Below are positions 8,869 to 17,944 of a stretch of DNA of 64,000 nt, piece by piece (within the stretch, counting starts at the first letter, position 1; every line of letters starts with the position of its first letter). The DNA is from Pseudomonas pohangensis (GTDB lineage Bacteria; Pseudomonadota; Gammaproteobacteria; Pseudomonadales; Pseudomonadaceae). The notes beneath the pieces were generated by a model. That model had not been told where the DNA came from and did no database searches. It saw only the letters and a list, made by a program, of their open reading frames with translations. The stretch covers positions 2,232,001 through 2,296,000 of the forward strand of contig NZ_LT629785.1 in the NCBI RefSeq assembly GCF_900105995.1. The letters run 5' to 3'. The position numbers and the translations under genes are program-made.

Positions 8869-10215
8869 TCAGTTCAGTTGAAAAGGATAGACCGCGCCCA
8901 GTTTAAGGATTCGGGTCAATTCATCCAATGCCGTTCTGCACTCGATGAGCAATTGCGGATCAGCCAGGTCTTCATCACGCAGACGGTCACGGTAATGCCT
9001 GCCGACCCAGTCGGTCAGGGTTTCGTAGAGCGCGGGGGTCATGATCACCCCCGGATTGACTGCTGCCAGCTCGCTTTCATTCAGCGCCACGCGCAGGCGC
9101 AGACAAGCCGGGCCACCACCATTCTGCATGCTCTGCTTGAGGTCGAAGACCCGTACCTCGCGAATCGGCCCACCGTCGCTGGTCAGCTGCTGCAGATAGT
9201 TCCAGACCCGCGCATTGTTGCGACACTCTTCCGGCACGATGAGCAACATCTTGCCATCGGCACCGGTCAACAGCTGGCTGTTGAACAGGTACGAGGTAAC
9301 GGCATCCTCAACTGTTACGGCCTCACGAGGCACACAGACCGCCCGCAAGTTGCCGCCCCGCCGCGCAAGTTTTCCCTGCAGCTCGGCGAGCACCTTGTCG
9401 CTGTCGAGGAAGGCATCCTGATGATGGAACAGCACCTCGCCATTGCCCACCGCGATCACGTCGTTGTGGAACACACCCTGATCGATGACTGCGGGAGTCT
9501 GCTGGGCATAGACCACGCCGGCATCGCTTAGCCCGTGCAAGCGGGCGATGGCCTGGCTGGCCTCCAGTGTCTGCCGCGCCGGGTAGCGCTGCGGTGCCGG
9601 CAGACGGCTGTCGAAGGCACTGCGGCCGAACACAAAGAACTCCACACCCGGCTCGCCGTAGCTTTTGCAGAAGCGCGTATGGTTGGCTGCGCCCTCGTCA
9701 CCAAACTGGCTGACTGCCGGCAACGCCGGGTGATGGGCAAAGTGCTGCGTGTCGGCGAACATGGCGCCGAGCACACGACTGGTGGTCGGATGTTCGATGC
9801 TACGGTGAAACTTGCAGTTGAGATTGGCTGCGGTGAAGTGCACACGGCCGTCGGCGGTATCCGCACTCGGGCTGACCGTGCAGGAGTTCGCCGTCCACAT
9901 GCTGGAGGCCGACATGCAGGCAGCCAGCAACGGCATGGCCTCTTTGGCGGCGCGGCTGATCACCTCGGCGTCACTGCCGGCAAAGCCGATGCTGCGCAAC
10001 GCCGCCACATCCGGGCGTTCCTGAGGGGCCAGCACGCCCTGCCGGAAACCCATCTCCATCAGCGCTTTCATCTTGGCCAGCCCCTGCAGAGCTGCCTCGC
10101 GCGGATTCGAGCAGGCCTGGCTGTTGCTCTGCGAGGCCACGTTGCCGTAGGACAGGCCGCCGTAGTTGTGGGTCGGTCCGACCAGACCGTCAAAATTCAC
10201 TTCAAAAGCATTCAC
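8869..10215 (-). CDS. aruB: N-succinylarginine dihydrolase
   Basis: Second AST step: N-succinylarginine to N-succinylornithine, two ammonia and CO2. 448 aa, amidinotransferase-like fold. The start MNAFEVNFDGLVGPTHNYGGLSYGN is characteristic of AstB, as are QNGGGPACLRLRV and LHGLSDAG. Length matches the family. The ATG overlaps the aruD stop by 4 bp, so the two are probably translationally coupled. Also called astB. Confidence 0.97.
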   Translation of the reverse strand: MNAFEVNFDGLVGPTHNYGGLSYGNVASQSNSQACSNPREAALQGLAKMKALMEMGFRQGVLAPQERPDVAALRSIGFAGSDAEVISRAAKEAMPLLAACMSASSMWTANSCTVSPSADTADGRVHFTAANLNCKFHRSIEHPTTSRVLGAMFADTQHFAHHPALPAVSQFGDEGAANHTRFCKSYGEPGVEFFVFGRSAFDSRLPAPQRYPARQTLEASQAIARLHGLSDAGVVYAQQTPAVIDQGVFHNDVIAVGNGEVLFHHQDAFLDSDKVLAELQGKLARRGGNLRAVCVPREAVTVEDAVTSYLFNSQLLTGADGKMLLIVPEECRNNARVWNYLQQLTSDGGPIREVRVFDLKQSMQNGGGPACLRLRVALNESELAAVNPGVIMTPALYETLTDWVGRHYRDRLRDEDLADPQLLIECRTALDELTRILKLGAVYPFQLN

Positions 10216-11675
10216 AGGCTGACTCCCGGGGTCAGGGTTGCCGGCAGGCTGAGTTTTTCCGTTTCCAGCGAAGCCACCGGATACGCGCAGTAATCTGCAG
10301 CGTAGTAGGCGCTGGCGCGGTGATTGCCGGAAGCACCGATACCGCCGAAGGGTGCGCTGCTGGCGGCACCGGTAAGCTGCTTGTTCCAGTTGACGATGCC
10401 GGCGCGGCTTTCCAGCAGGAACTGCTGGTAGCGCTCGGGCGAATCCGAGAGCAGGCCGGCAGCCAGACCGAAACGAGTGTTGTTGGCCTCGGCCATGCCA
10501 GCGGCGAAGTCGGCATAGCGAATCACCTGCAGCAAGGGGCCGAAAAATTCTTCGTCATTGCGCCCGGCAACAGCCGTTACATCGATGATGCCGGGCGTGA
10601 GCAAGGCAGCGCTGGCAAGTGGCTGGGTCATTTCCAGCAGCACGCTGGCGCCGCTGGCCTGCAACTGTTGCTGGGCCTTGAGCAGCTGCCGGACAGCCGG
10701 CAGCGAGATCAGCGTACCCATGAACGGTGCCGGCTGTGCATCGTAGGCACCAACCTTGATCGCAGAGGCCACGGCAACCAGCCGCACCAGCAAGGCATCG
10801 CCCCAGGCGCCTTGCGGCACCAGCAAACGGCGGGCGCAGGTACAGCGCTGCCCGGCAGAAATAAACGCCGACTGGATGATGGTGTAGACCGCCGCCTCGA
10901 CGTCCTCGACCTGCTCGACCAGCAGCGGGTTGTTGCCACCCATTTCCAGCGCAAGAATCTTCTCCGGACGACCGCCGAACTGCTGGTGCAACTGATTGCC
11001 GGTGCCACTGGAGCCGGTAAAGAACAGGCCATCAATCCCCGCATTGGCGGCCAGCGCCACGCCGGTTTCGCGGGCACCCTGCAACAGGTTGAGCACGCCG
11101 GCCGGCAGCCCCGCCTCGATCCAGCACTTCACGGTGAACTCGGCCACTTTCGGCGTCAGCTCGCTGGGCTTGAACAACACGCAGTTGCCCGCCAGCAGCG
11201 CCGGCACGATATGCCCGTTGGGCAGGTGACCGGGGAAATTGTAGGGCCCGAACACCGCCACCACGCCATGCGGCTTGTGCCGCAGCACAGCGGTGGCATC
11301 TGCCAGCGGCGCGGACTTCACGCCAGTGCGTTCGTGATAACTCTGGACCGCTATGGCCACCTTGTTGACCATGCTGGTGACTTCGGTAGCCGACTCCCAC
11401 AGCGGCTTGCCGGTCTCTTCGCCGATCAGCCCGGCCAGTTCATCGGCACGACTCTTGAGGGTTGCGGCAAAACGCTCGAGGATGCTGATGCGCTGCTCCA
11501 GCGATTGCCTGGCCCAGTCCGGGAAGGCCTTGCGTGCAGCCTGCACCGCACTGTCGACCTGCGCAGCAGTCGCCGCGCAACCGCTCCAGATCACCTCTTG
11601 CGAAAAAGGGTTGAGCGACTGCAACGGTTCGCCCTGACCGGCCAGCCACTGGCCGGCAATGTAATGGGTAGTCAT
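10212..11675 (-). CDS. aruD: Succinylglutamate-semialdehyde dehydrogenase
   Basis: NAD-dependent oxidation of N-succinylglutamate semialdehyde, fourth AST step. 487 aa, aldehyde dehydrogenase family. Visible are FGPYNFPGHLPNGHI, the glutamate box LEMGGNNPL, FFTGSSGTG in the cofactor site and the catalytic Cys in SAGQRCTCARR. The start overlaps the aruG stop by one base (TGATG), and the end overlaps aruB by 4 bp. Also called astD. Confidence 0.97.
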   Translation of the reverse strand: MTTHYIAGQWLAGQGEPLQSLNPFSQEVIWSGCAATAAQVDSAVQAARKAFPDWARQSLEQRISILERFAATLKSRADELAGLIGEETGKPLWESATEVTSMVNKVAIAVQSYHERTGVKSAPLADATAVLRHKPHGVVAVFGPYNFPGHLPNGHIVPALLAGNCVLFKPSELTPKVAEFTVKCWIEAGLPAGVLNLLQGARETGVALAANAGIDGLFFTGSSGTGNQLHQQFGGRPEKILALEMGGNNPLLVEQVEDVEAAVYTIIQSAFISAGQRCTCARRLLVPQGAWGDALLVRLVAVASAIKVGAYDAQPAPFMGTLISLPAVRQLLKAQQQLQASGASVLLEMTQPLASAALLTPGIIDVTAVAGRNDEEFFGPLLQVIRYADFAAGMAEANNTRFGLAAGLLSDSPERYQQFLLESRAGIVNWNKQLTGAASSAPFGGIGASGNHRASAYYAADYCAYPVASLETEKLSLPATLTPGVSL

Positions 11676-12697
11676 CAGTGGGTATTCCTCGCAGAGAGCG
11701 GCACCGCCCGGACCTGGGCTCCCGCAGTCATTTGCAGGCGTCTGGCAGTCGGTGCATCGACCACCAGTGTGCCGCTGGCAATGCGCGCCGCAGCAGCGGT
11801 GATGCGGCAGTCTTCGCGCTTGCGGTTGTGGATCAGATAGGGCGAGGCATGCTCGCCGGGTGTGCCAATCGCCAGCACCAGGATTTCGCTATTCTGGATA
11901 GCCCGTATGCGGTCGGTTTCGGCTTCGATCGCCGGCCCGGCATCGAAAATATCCACGTAGCCCTGATAGCTGAAACCCTCGCCCTTGAGCATGGCCAGCG
12001 CCGGTTCGGTATTGGGGTGCACACGGCCGATGGTGGCGCGCGCCTGCTCGGTAAGAAAACAGGTATAGAGCGGGAACTTCGGCATCAGCTCGGCAATGAA
12101 GGCCTTGTTGCCGACCCCGGTAAGGTAATCCGCCTGACTGAACTCCATCCGGAAGAAGTGCCGCCCGAGACTTTCCCAGAACGGTGAATGGCCCTGCTCG
12201 TCCGACATGCCGCGCATCTCGGCAATCACCTTGTCGCCGAACAGGCTGCGGAACTCGGCCATGAACAGGAAACGCGCCTTGGACAACAGGCGGCCGTTCA
12301 TGCCGCTGCGGCTGTCCGCCTGCAGGAACAACGAACAGAGTTCGGAGTGCCCGGTGAGATCATTGGCGAGGAACAGCGTGGGAATTTCGCGATGAATTTT
12401 CAGCTCCTGCGAGGCACTCACGGTCAGCCCGACACGGAAGTTGTACCAGGGCTCGCGCTTGCCCACCGCAGCAGCGATGGCGGAGATACCGACGACCCTG
12501 CCGTCATCATCTTCCAGTACGAACAGGTAGTCCGCATCGGCGCGATCAGCCTCGCCACGGAAGGTTTTTTCCGCCCAGCTGACCCGGTGCGCCAGCCGCT
12601 CATGGTTGGCGGGCAAGGTGGTCAGGCCGGCGCCGGTGCTGCTGGCCAGGTCGAACAGGGCCTGCTGGTCACTGCTGCGTACGGGACGAACAATCAT
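11675..12697 (-). CDS. aruG: Arginine N-succinyltransferase, beta-type subunit
   Basis: With AruF it transfers succinyl from succinyl-CoA to arginine, the first AST step. 340 aa, AstA family of acyltransferases: MIVRPVRSSDQQALFDLASS, GLTTLPANHERL, LFLQADSRSGMNGRLLSKAR, EMRGMSDEQGHSPFWESLGRHFF. It is paralogous to the upstream AruF (same length and same blocks such as SPFW and YIFDAGP-like segments), as expected for the two-subunit Pseudomonas enzyme. The gap to aruF is 63 bp. Confidence 0.95.
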   Translation of the reverse strand: MIVRPVRSSDQQALFDLASSTGAGLTTLPANHERLAHRVSWAEKTFRGEADRADADYLFVLEDDDGRVVGISAIAAAVGKREPWYNFRVGLTVSASQELKIHREIPTLFLANDLTGHSELCSLFLQADSRSGMNGRLLSKARFLFMAEFRSLFGDKVIAEMRGMSDEQGHSPFWESLGRHFFRMEFSQADYLTGVGNKAFIAELMPKFPLYTCFLTEQARATIGRVHPNTEPALAMLKGEGFSYQGYVDIFDAGPAIEAETDRIRAIQNSEILVLAIGTPGEHASPYLIHNRKREDCRITAAAARIASGTLVVDAPTARRLQMTAGAQVRAVPLSARNTH

Positions 12698-12760
12698 GGG
12701 GTTTCCCTTTGAATGAACTGTTGACAGGCCGTGGCAATGACCTGCGTTGCCGATACGGCG

Positions 12761-13777
12761 CTAAACCGCAACCAGACGCACACTGGCGCCCTCACCCACA
12801 CCCAGTGCTTCGGCCACTTCGGCGGTGATGCCCACCGGCTTGCCGGGTACCCAGTCCAGCTCGGCCAGCACCGCACGAAAATCCTGCAGCTGGCCATTGC
12901 TCAGCAGATAAGGGCGGCCACCTCTGGCGGGTTCGGTAATCCGCACCGGCGCCAGACGGCTCTGGGCAATCGAGCGAATACCGGAAGTGCGCGCGTACAG
13001 ACTGGGACCTCCATCGAAAATATCGATGTAGTTATCGGTCTCGAAGCCTTCACGCATGAGGATATCGAAGGTCACCTGCACACTGGGGTGTACCTGACCC
13101 ATTGCCTCCTGCGCCGAATCCGGTAGCAGCGGCACATAGATCGGATAGTGCGGCATCAGCTCGGCCAGAAAGGTGCGACTCTTCAGCCCGGAAATACGCT
13201 CCGCCTCGACATAGCTCATATCAAAAAAATTGCGCCCCACGGCATCCCAGAAAGGCGATTCGGAGTGCTCGTCGCTGTAGCCGACAATCTCGACCACCAC
13301 CGCATCGGCAAAGCGCTCCGGATGGCTGGCCATGAACAGCAAACGCGAGCGCGAATTCAGCTCGGCACAATCACTGTCCTGCAACTCGTGGTCGATGTAG
13401 AAGCTGGTCAGCAGACTCTTGCCGGTCAGGTCGTGACACAGCGACAGCACATGGATCTTGTTGTGAATGCCCAGGGCGCGCGAGGCATGCACGAAGGTTT
13501 CATTGCGAAAACTGTAAAAGGGCTCGGAGTAACCGGCCGAAGCGGCGATACCCGAGCAGCCGAGCAGCTTGCCCGTAGTGCTGTCCTCCAGCACGAAGAA
13601 GTAGCTTTCTTCACCGTTGAAGCTGACTTCTGCGGAAAACGAGGATTCCGAAGCGCTTATCTTGTCGCGCAGGCTTTCGATATCATCCGGCAGCGAAGTC
13701 ACACCAACCGGACTGTTCATCGCCAGCCGTTGCACTTCAGGCAGATCGGATAGTTGCGCAGGGCGCATCACCAGCAT
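12761..13777 (-). CDS. aruF: Arginine/ornithine N-succinyltransferase, alpha-type subunit
   Basis: Partner of AruG in the heteromeric Pseudomonas succinyltransferase. 338 aa, AstA family: MLVMRPAQLSDLPEVQRLAM, GVTSLPDDIESLRDKI, SFYIDHELQDSDCAELNSRS, VEIVGYSDEHSESPFWDAVGRNFF and IDIFDGGPSLYAR. It is the second gene of the operon, 111 bp after aruC. Confidence 0.95.
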   Translation of the reverse strand: MLVMRPAQLSDLPEVQRLAMNSPVGVTSLPDDIESLRDKISASESSFSAEVSFNGEESYFFVLEDSTTGKLLGCSGIAASAGYSEPFYSFRNETFVHASRALGIHNKIHVLSLCHDLTGKSLLTSFYIDHELQDSDCAELNSRSRLLFMASHPERFADAVVVEIVGYSDEHSESPFWDAVGRNFFDMSYVEAERISGLKSRTFLAELMPHYPIYVPLLPDSAQEAMGQVHPSVQVTFDILMREGFETDNYIDIFDGGPSLYARTSGIRSIAQSRLAPVRITEPARGGRPYLLSNGQLQDFRAVLAELDWVPGKPVGITAEVAEALGVGEGASVRLVAV

Positions 13778-13888
13778 GCTGTCACTCCTTCTGAATAAAG
13801 GCTCCGGCAGCCCTTTGGCATACCGGAGAAAACCGGATCTTCCGGCTCACGCATGAACCCTGGAGGCACACCGCAGGACGGCATGCCG

Positions 13889-15109
13889 TCAGGCCTGGGC
13901 CAGACGCGCCACAGCGCGCTCGAAGCGGTCCAGACCTTCATTGATATCCAGCTCTTCGACCACCAGGCTGGGCGCGAAACGCACCACGTCCGGACTGGCC
14001 TGCAGCACCATGACACCCTCCTCTGCAGCGGCATCCAGCACGGCCTTGGCCTTGCCTTTCCAGGCATCAGCCAGCACGGCACCGATCAGCAGACCGAGCC
14101 CGCGCACTTCACTGAACAAGCCATACTGCTGACCGATCGCCTGCAGCCGGGTTTTGAACCGGGCATGCTTGTCCTGCACTCCGGCACGCACCTCGGGGGT
14201 ATTGATGGTATCCAGCACGGCTTCGCCTACCGCACAGGCCAGCGGGTTGCCGCCGTAAGTAGTGCCGTGGGTTCCGACCGCCAGATGCTTGGCCAGGTCG
14301 CTGGTGGTGAGCATGGCGCCAATCGGAAAACCGCCGCCGAGGCTCTTGGCGCTGGAGAGGATGTCCGGCGTCACCCCGTAATGCATGTAGGCAAACAGTT
14401 CGCCGCTGCGGCCCATGCCGCATTGCACTTCGTCAAACACCAGCAAGGCATTGTGCGCATCGCACAACTTGCGGGCGCCTTCCAGATACGCCTGGTCGGC
14501 CGGCACGACACCACTTTCGCCCTGCACCGGCTCAAGCACCACGGCACAGGTCTTGTCGGAAATAGCTGCCTGCAGCGCGGCCAGATCGTTGTAGGGCACA
14601 TGGCTGATGCCTTGAATCTTCGGCCCGAAACCATCGGAGTACTTGGCCTGACCACCGACGCTCACAGTAAACAGGGTGCGTCCGTGAAAGCTGTTTACCG
14701 CCGCGATGATTTCGCACTTCTCCGGGCCGAAACGGTCATGGGCGACACGCCGCGCCAGCTTGAAGGCTGCCTCGTTGGCCTCGGCACCGGAGTTGCAGAA
14801 AAATACCCGCTCGGCAAAGGTCGCATCGACCAGCTTCTTCGCCAGGCGCAGTGCCGGTTCATTGGTGAACACGTTGGAGATATGCCACAGGGTATTGGCC
14901 TGTTCGGTCAGTGCGGCCACCAGTGCCGGATGACAATGACCCAGCACATTCACCGCGATGCCACCGGCAAAGTCGATCAACTCCCTGCCGCTTTGATCCC
15001 ACACCCGTGAGCCTTTGCCGCGCACCGGGACAAAACCTGCGGGGGCATAATTGGGCACCATGTACTGATCGAAATCGGCGCGTTGAACCGGATCGTGCTG
15101 AACGGACAT
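13889..15109 (-). CDS. aruC: Succinylornithine / acetylornithine aminotransferase
   Basis: PLP-dependent transaminase, third AST step; the Pseudomonas enzyme also serves arginine synthesis (ArgD activity). 406 aa, class III aminotransferase. Visible are LIDFAGGIAVNVLGHCHP, the FCNSGAEANEAA phosphate-binding turn, VFDEVQCGMGRSG with the PLP-ring Asp, and the Schiff-base lysine in ILSSAKSLGGGFPIGA. The frame is open for 34 codons upstream, but MSVQHDPVQRADFDQYM at 15109 is the expected start. First gene of the operon. Two ArgR-type half-sites lie upstream. Confidence 0.96.
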   Translation of the reverse strand: MSVQHDPVQRADFDQYMVPNYAPAGFVPVRGKGSRVWDQSGRELIDFAGGIAVNVLGHCHPALVAALTEQANTLWHISNVFTNEPALRLAKKLVDATFAERVFFCNSGAEANEAAFKLARRVAHDRFGPEKCEIIAAVNSFHGRTLFTVSVGGQAKYSDGFGPKIQGISHVPYNDLAALQAAISDKTCAVVLEPVQGESGVVPADQAYLEGARKLCDAHNALLVFDEVQCGMGRSGELFAYMHYGVTPDILSSAKSLGGGFPIGAMLTTSDLAKHLAVGTHGTTYGGNPLACAVGEAVLDTINTPEVRAGVQDKHARFKTRLQAIGQQYGLFSEVRGLGLLIGAVLADAWKGKAKAVLDAAAEEGVMVLQASPDVVRFAPSLVVEELDINEGLDRFERAVARLAQA

Positions 15110-15173
15110 CGAATTACTCCTGCCTTGTAGGGCTAGTGATGGATTGATTGTAGGGATTGCCGGGGAGTTGGCA

Positions 15174-15189
15174 TTGTCACTATGCGACA
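15174..15189 (-). promoter_or_regulatory. Putative ArgR half-site, aruC-proximal
   Basis: The minus strand reads TGTCGCATAGTGACAA, which fits the published Pseudomonas ArgR pattern TGTCGC-N8-AA. It lies 65 bp upstream of the aruC start. ArgR activates this operon in P. aeruginosa; binding here is inferred. Confidence 0.65.
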
Positions 15190-15224
15190 ACTTCTTATAG
15201 CGCCAACCCATGCATACCCCGGGC

Positions 15225-15240
15225 TTATACGGATGCGACA
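15225..15240 (-). promoter_or_regulatory. Putative ArgR half-site, aruC-distal
   Basis: The minus strand reads TGTCGCATCCGTATAA, again TGTCGC-N8-AA, in the same orientation as the proximal site and 51 bp further upstream. A CTATAAG sequence lies between the two sites and could be part of a promoter. Confidence 0.65.
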
Positions 15241-15312
15241 GAAACGAACACGGATACCCGGCAGTATTGAAACCGGGCCCTGGCTGATCTTCAGCAAGCA
15301 GGTCAGGCGTGA

Positions 15313-15615
15313 TTAATTGTCAGGCAGGTTGGCGGATGCCTGTTCCAGTTTTTGCTGCGAACGTTTGAGCTGGGATGTCGTGCGTGCCACCTTCAGGTGC
15401 AGGCGCATGCGCAAGACCTGACCGGCGAGCAGACCCAGCAGTCCACCGGCAATGAAAGCCAGAGTCAGGTAAGCCGCAACGGGCCATTGCGGTGAAAGGC
15501 TGCCGGCAAAACCGAGCTGCACCGGTGTCTGGTTTTCCAGCACGAAGACGACACTGACGACTGCCACCACCAGCAGAATGAGCAAGAGCAACAGGCGCTT
15601 GAGCCAAAGCATCAT
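15313..15615 (-). CDS. lapA: LapA-domain membrane protein
   Basis: 100 aa. Two transmembrane helices (about residues 5-27 and 45-68), then a charged coiled tail (ARTTSQLKRSQQKLEQA), the layout of LapA/YciS (DUF1049), which in enterobacteria works with LapB in LPS assembly control. VLENQTPVQLGFAG is the family signature. The gene follows ihfB closely. Of the two adjacent ATG codons, the second (15612) is better spaced from AAGGA. No lapB follows here; aruC comes next. Confidence 0.85.
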   Translation of the reverse strand: MMLWLKRLLLLLILLVVAVVSVVFVLENQTPVQLGFAGSLSPQWPVAAYLTLAFIAGGLLGLLAGQVLRMRLHLKVARTTSQLKRSQQKLEQASANLPDN

Positions 15616-15650
15616 CAGTTCCTTTTCAGCATTATCCAGGGCAGGGTCGC

Positions 15651-15932
15651 TTAGTCGTCGTTGACGCGGTCGCGCAACTCTTTGCCCGGTTTGAAATGCG
15701 GTACGTACTTGCCTTCGAGACGGACAGACTCGCCGGTCTTGGGGTTGCGACCTACGCGTGGCGCACGAAAATGCAGGGAAAAGCTGCCAAAGCCGCGTAT
15801 CTCGATGCGATCGCCGGTTGATAAGGCTTGAGACATCTGTTCGAGCATGGTTTTGATGGCGAGCTCCACATCCTTGGATGAAAGCTGTACCTGACTCTCG
15901 ACAATGCGCTCGATCAGTTCCGACTTGGTCAT
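15651..15932 (-). CDS. ihfB: Integration host factor subunit beta
   Basis: 93-aa DNA-bending protein that pairs with IhfA in the nucleoid and at regulated promoters. MTKSELIERIVESQVQLSSKDVE and the arm PRVGRNPKTGESV with the intercalating proline are diagnostic. It lies downstream of rpsA, separated by an intrinsic terminator, so it should have its own promoter in the 208-bp gap. Confidence 0.97.
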   Translation of the reverse strand: MTKSELIERIVESQVQLSSKDVELAIKTMLEQMSQALSTGDRIEIRGFGSFSLHFRAPRVGRNPKTGESVRLEGKYVPHFKPGKELRDRVNDD

Positions 15933-16091
15933 GGTTTTCCCTTTTTATTCAAGCGGCTAGATCTTTTCTTTATGTTTTTAGCACGGCAAAAACACTTTGA
16001 ACAGTCCAACCACAATAAAATCAAGGAGATAAGAACCAAAGTCGTAGAGCGAAAGCCTGACGCAACTTTCACTGGCGGATTAATTCCGGGC

Positions 16092-16121
16092 AAAAAAAAG
16101 AGGCGACCGAAGTCGCCCCTT
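16092..16121 (-). terminator. Intrinsic terminator of rpsA
   Basis: On the minus strand GGCGAC-TTCG-GTCGCC forms a tight stem with a UUCG tetraloop, extended by flanking AG/CT pairs and followed by eight T. It lies 20 bp after the rpsA stop. Confidence 0.92.
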
Positions 16122-16140
16122 TCCAGTACGGCTACAGAAC

Positions 16141-17823
16141 TCAGTTGTTCTGGTTGCCCATCTGGGCACGGATCAGATCACCAATGGTGGTCGGACCGGC
16201 GCTTTCGGTTTCCTGCTTGCGCAGTTCCTTCATCGCATCTTTCTCGTCGTCCACGTCTTTCGACTTGACCGAGAGGCTGATAACGCGGCTCTTGCGATCG
16301 ACGCTGATGATCTTGGCTTCGATCTCTTCGCCTTCTTTCAGCACGTTGCGCGCGTCTTCGACACGGTCACGGCTGATTTCGGAAGCCTTGAGTACAGCCT
16401 CGATGCCTTCGGCCAGGGTAATTACCGCACCCTTGGCGTCAACTTCCTTGACGATACCGCGGATGATGGTGCCCTTGTCGTTGACAGCTACGTAGTTGGA
16501 GAACGGATCGTCTTCCATCTGCTTGATGCCGAGGGAGATGCGCTCACGCTCCGGATCTACGGAGAGAATGACGGTTTCCAGCTCGTCGCCTTTCTTGAAG
16601 CGGCGCACGGCCTCTTCACCGACTTCGTGCCAGGAGATGTCGGACAGGTGAACCAGTCCGTCGATGCCGCCTTCCAGACCAATGAAGATACCGAAATCGG
16701 TGATCGACTTGATGGTGCCGGAGATCTTGTCGCCCTTGTTGAAGCTGCCGGAGAAGTCTTCCCACGGGTTGGACTTGCACTGCTTGATACCCAGGGAGAT
16801 GCGGCGGCGCTCTTCGTCGATGTCGAGAACCTGAACGTCCACTTCGTCGCCAACCTGAACCACTTTCGACGGGTGAATGTTCTTGTTGGTCCAGTCCATT
16901 TCGGAAACGTGTACCAGACCTTCAACACCCTCTTCCAGCTCGGCAAAGCAGCCGTAGTCGGTGAGGTTGGTGACTTTGGCGGTAACACGGGTGCCTTCTG
17001 GGTAACGCGCCTTGATAGCAACCCATGGATCTTCGCCCAGCTGCTTGAGGCCGAGGGAAACGCGGTTGCGCTCGCGATCGTACTTCAGAACCTTGACGTC
17101 GATCTCGTCGCCAACATTGACGATCTCGGACGGATGCTTGATGCGCTTCCAGGCCATATCGGTGATGTGCAGCAGACCATCAACGCCGCCCAGGTCAACA
17201 AACGCACCGTAGTCGGTGAGGTTCTTGACGATACCTTTGATTTGCTGGCCTTCCTGCAGATTTTCCAGCAGAGCATCGCGCTCGGCGCTGTTTTCCGCTT
17301 CCAGGACACTGCGACGGGAAACCACAACGTTGTTGCGCTTCTGGTCGAGCTTGATGACCTTGAATTCGAGTTCTTTACCTTCCAGGTGAGTGGTATCACG
17401 CACCGGACGGACATCGACCAGAGAACCTGGCAGGAACGCACGGATGCCGTTAACGTCGACTGTAAAGCCGCCCTTAACCTTACCGTTGATAACGCCCGTA
17501 ACCACTTCCTCTGCGGCGAAAGCTGCTTCCAGAACAATCCAGCACTCGGCACGCTTGGCCTTCTCGCGGGACAGTTTGGTTTCACCAAAGCCATCATCTA
17601 CCGCATCCATCGCAACGTGGACTTCGTCACCGACCTTGATGGTCAGTTCGCCAGCGTCGTTATAGAACTGCTCGAGCGGGATAACGCCTTCGGATTTCAG
17701 TCCGGCATGCACGGTGACCCAGTCACCGTCGATGTCGACGATGATGCCGGTGATGATTGCACCGGGCTGCATGTCAAGGGACTTCAGGCTTTCTTCAAAT
17801 AGTTCGGCAAAGCTTTCGCTCAT
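16141..17823 (-). CDS. rpsA: 30S ribosomal protein S1
   Basis: 560 aa with six S1 RNA-binding repeats; it brings mRNA to the 30S subunit. Repeats are recognisable at GAIITGIIVDIDGDWVTVHAG, VKGGFTVDVNGIRAFLPGS, GIVKNLTDYGAFVDLGGVDGL, VTNLTDYGCFAELEEG, IKSITDFGIFIGLEGG and a divergent last repeat (VKEVDAKGAVITLAEG). AGGAATCAAC precedes the ATG. It is flanked by terminators on both sides, so it is transcribed separately from cmk and ihfB. Confidence 0.98.
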   Translation of the reverse strand: MSESFAELFEESLKSLDMQPGAIITGIIVDIDGDWVTVHAGLKSEGVIPLEQFYNDAGELTIKVGDEVHVAMDAVDDGFGETKLSREKAKRAECWIVLEAAFAAEEVVTGVINGKVKGGFTVDVNGIRAFLPGSLVDVRPVRDTTHLEGKELEFKVIKLDQKRNNVVVSRRSVLEAENSAERDALLENLQEGQQIKGIVKNLTDYGAFVDLGGVDGLLHITDMAWKRIKHPSEIVNVGDEIDVKVLKYDRERNRVSLGLKQLGEDPWVAIKARYPEGTRVTAKVTNLTDYGCFAELEEGVEGLVHVSEMDWTNKNIHPSKVVQVGDEVDVQVLDIDEERRRISLGIKQCKSNPWEDFSGSFNKGDKISGTIKSITDFGIFIGLEGGIDGLVHLSDISWHEVGEEAVRRFKKGDELETVILSVDPERERISLGIKQMEDDPFSNYVAVNDKGTIIRGIVKEVDAKGAVITLAEGIEAVLKASEISRDRVEDARNVLKEGEEIEAKIISVDRKSRVISLSVKSKDVDDEKDAMKELRKQETESAGPTTIGDLIRAQMGNQNN

Positions 17824-17890
17824 GTTGATTCCTGTTGATCAAGGGCAGTCAATCTGCCCAAACCACATTCCAGACAACGTGGGTTCGTTT

Positions 17891-17938
17891 ATATAAAAAG
17901 AGGCTTGCGGGACTATGACTGGTGTCCCCGCATGCCTC
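17891..17938 (-). terminator. Intrinsic terminator after cmk
   Basis: On the minus strand AGGCATGCGGGGAC pairs with GTCCCGCAAGCCT (one bulge, one mismatch) around a 10-nt loop, followed by CTTTTTATAT. It begins 7 bp beyond the cmk stop. Confidence 0.85.
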
Positions 17939-17944
17939 CTTGTG

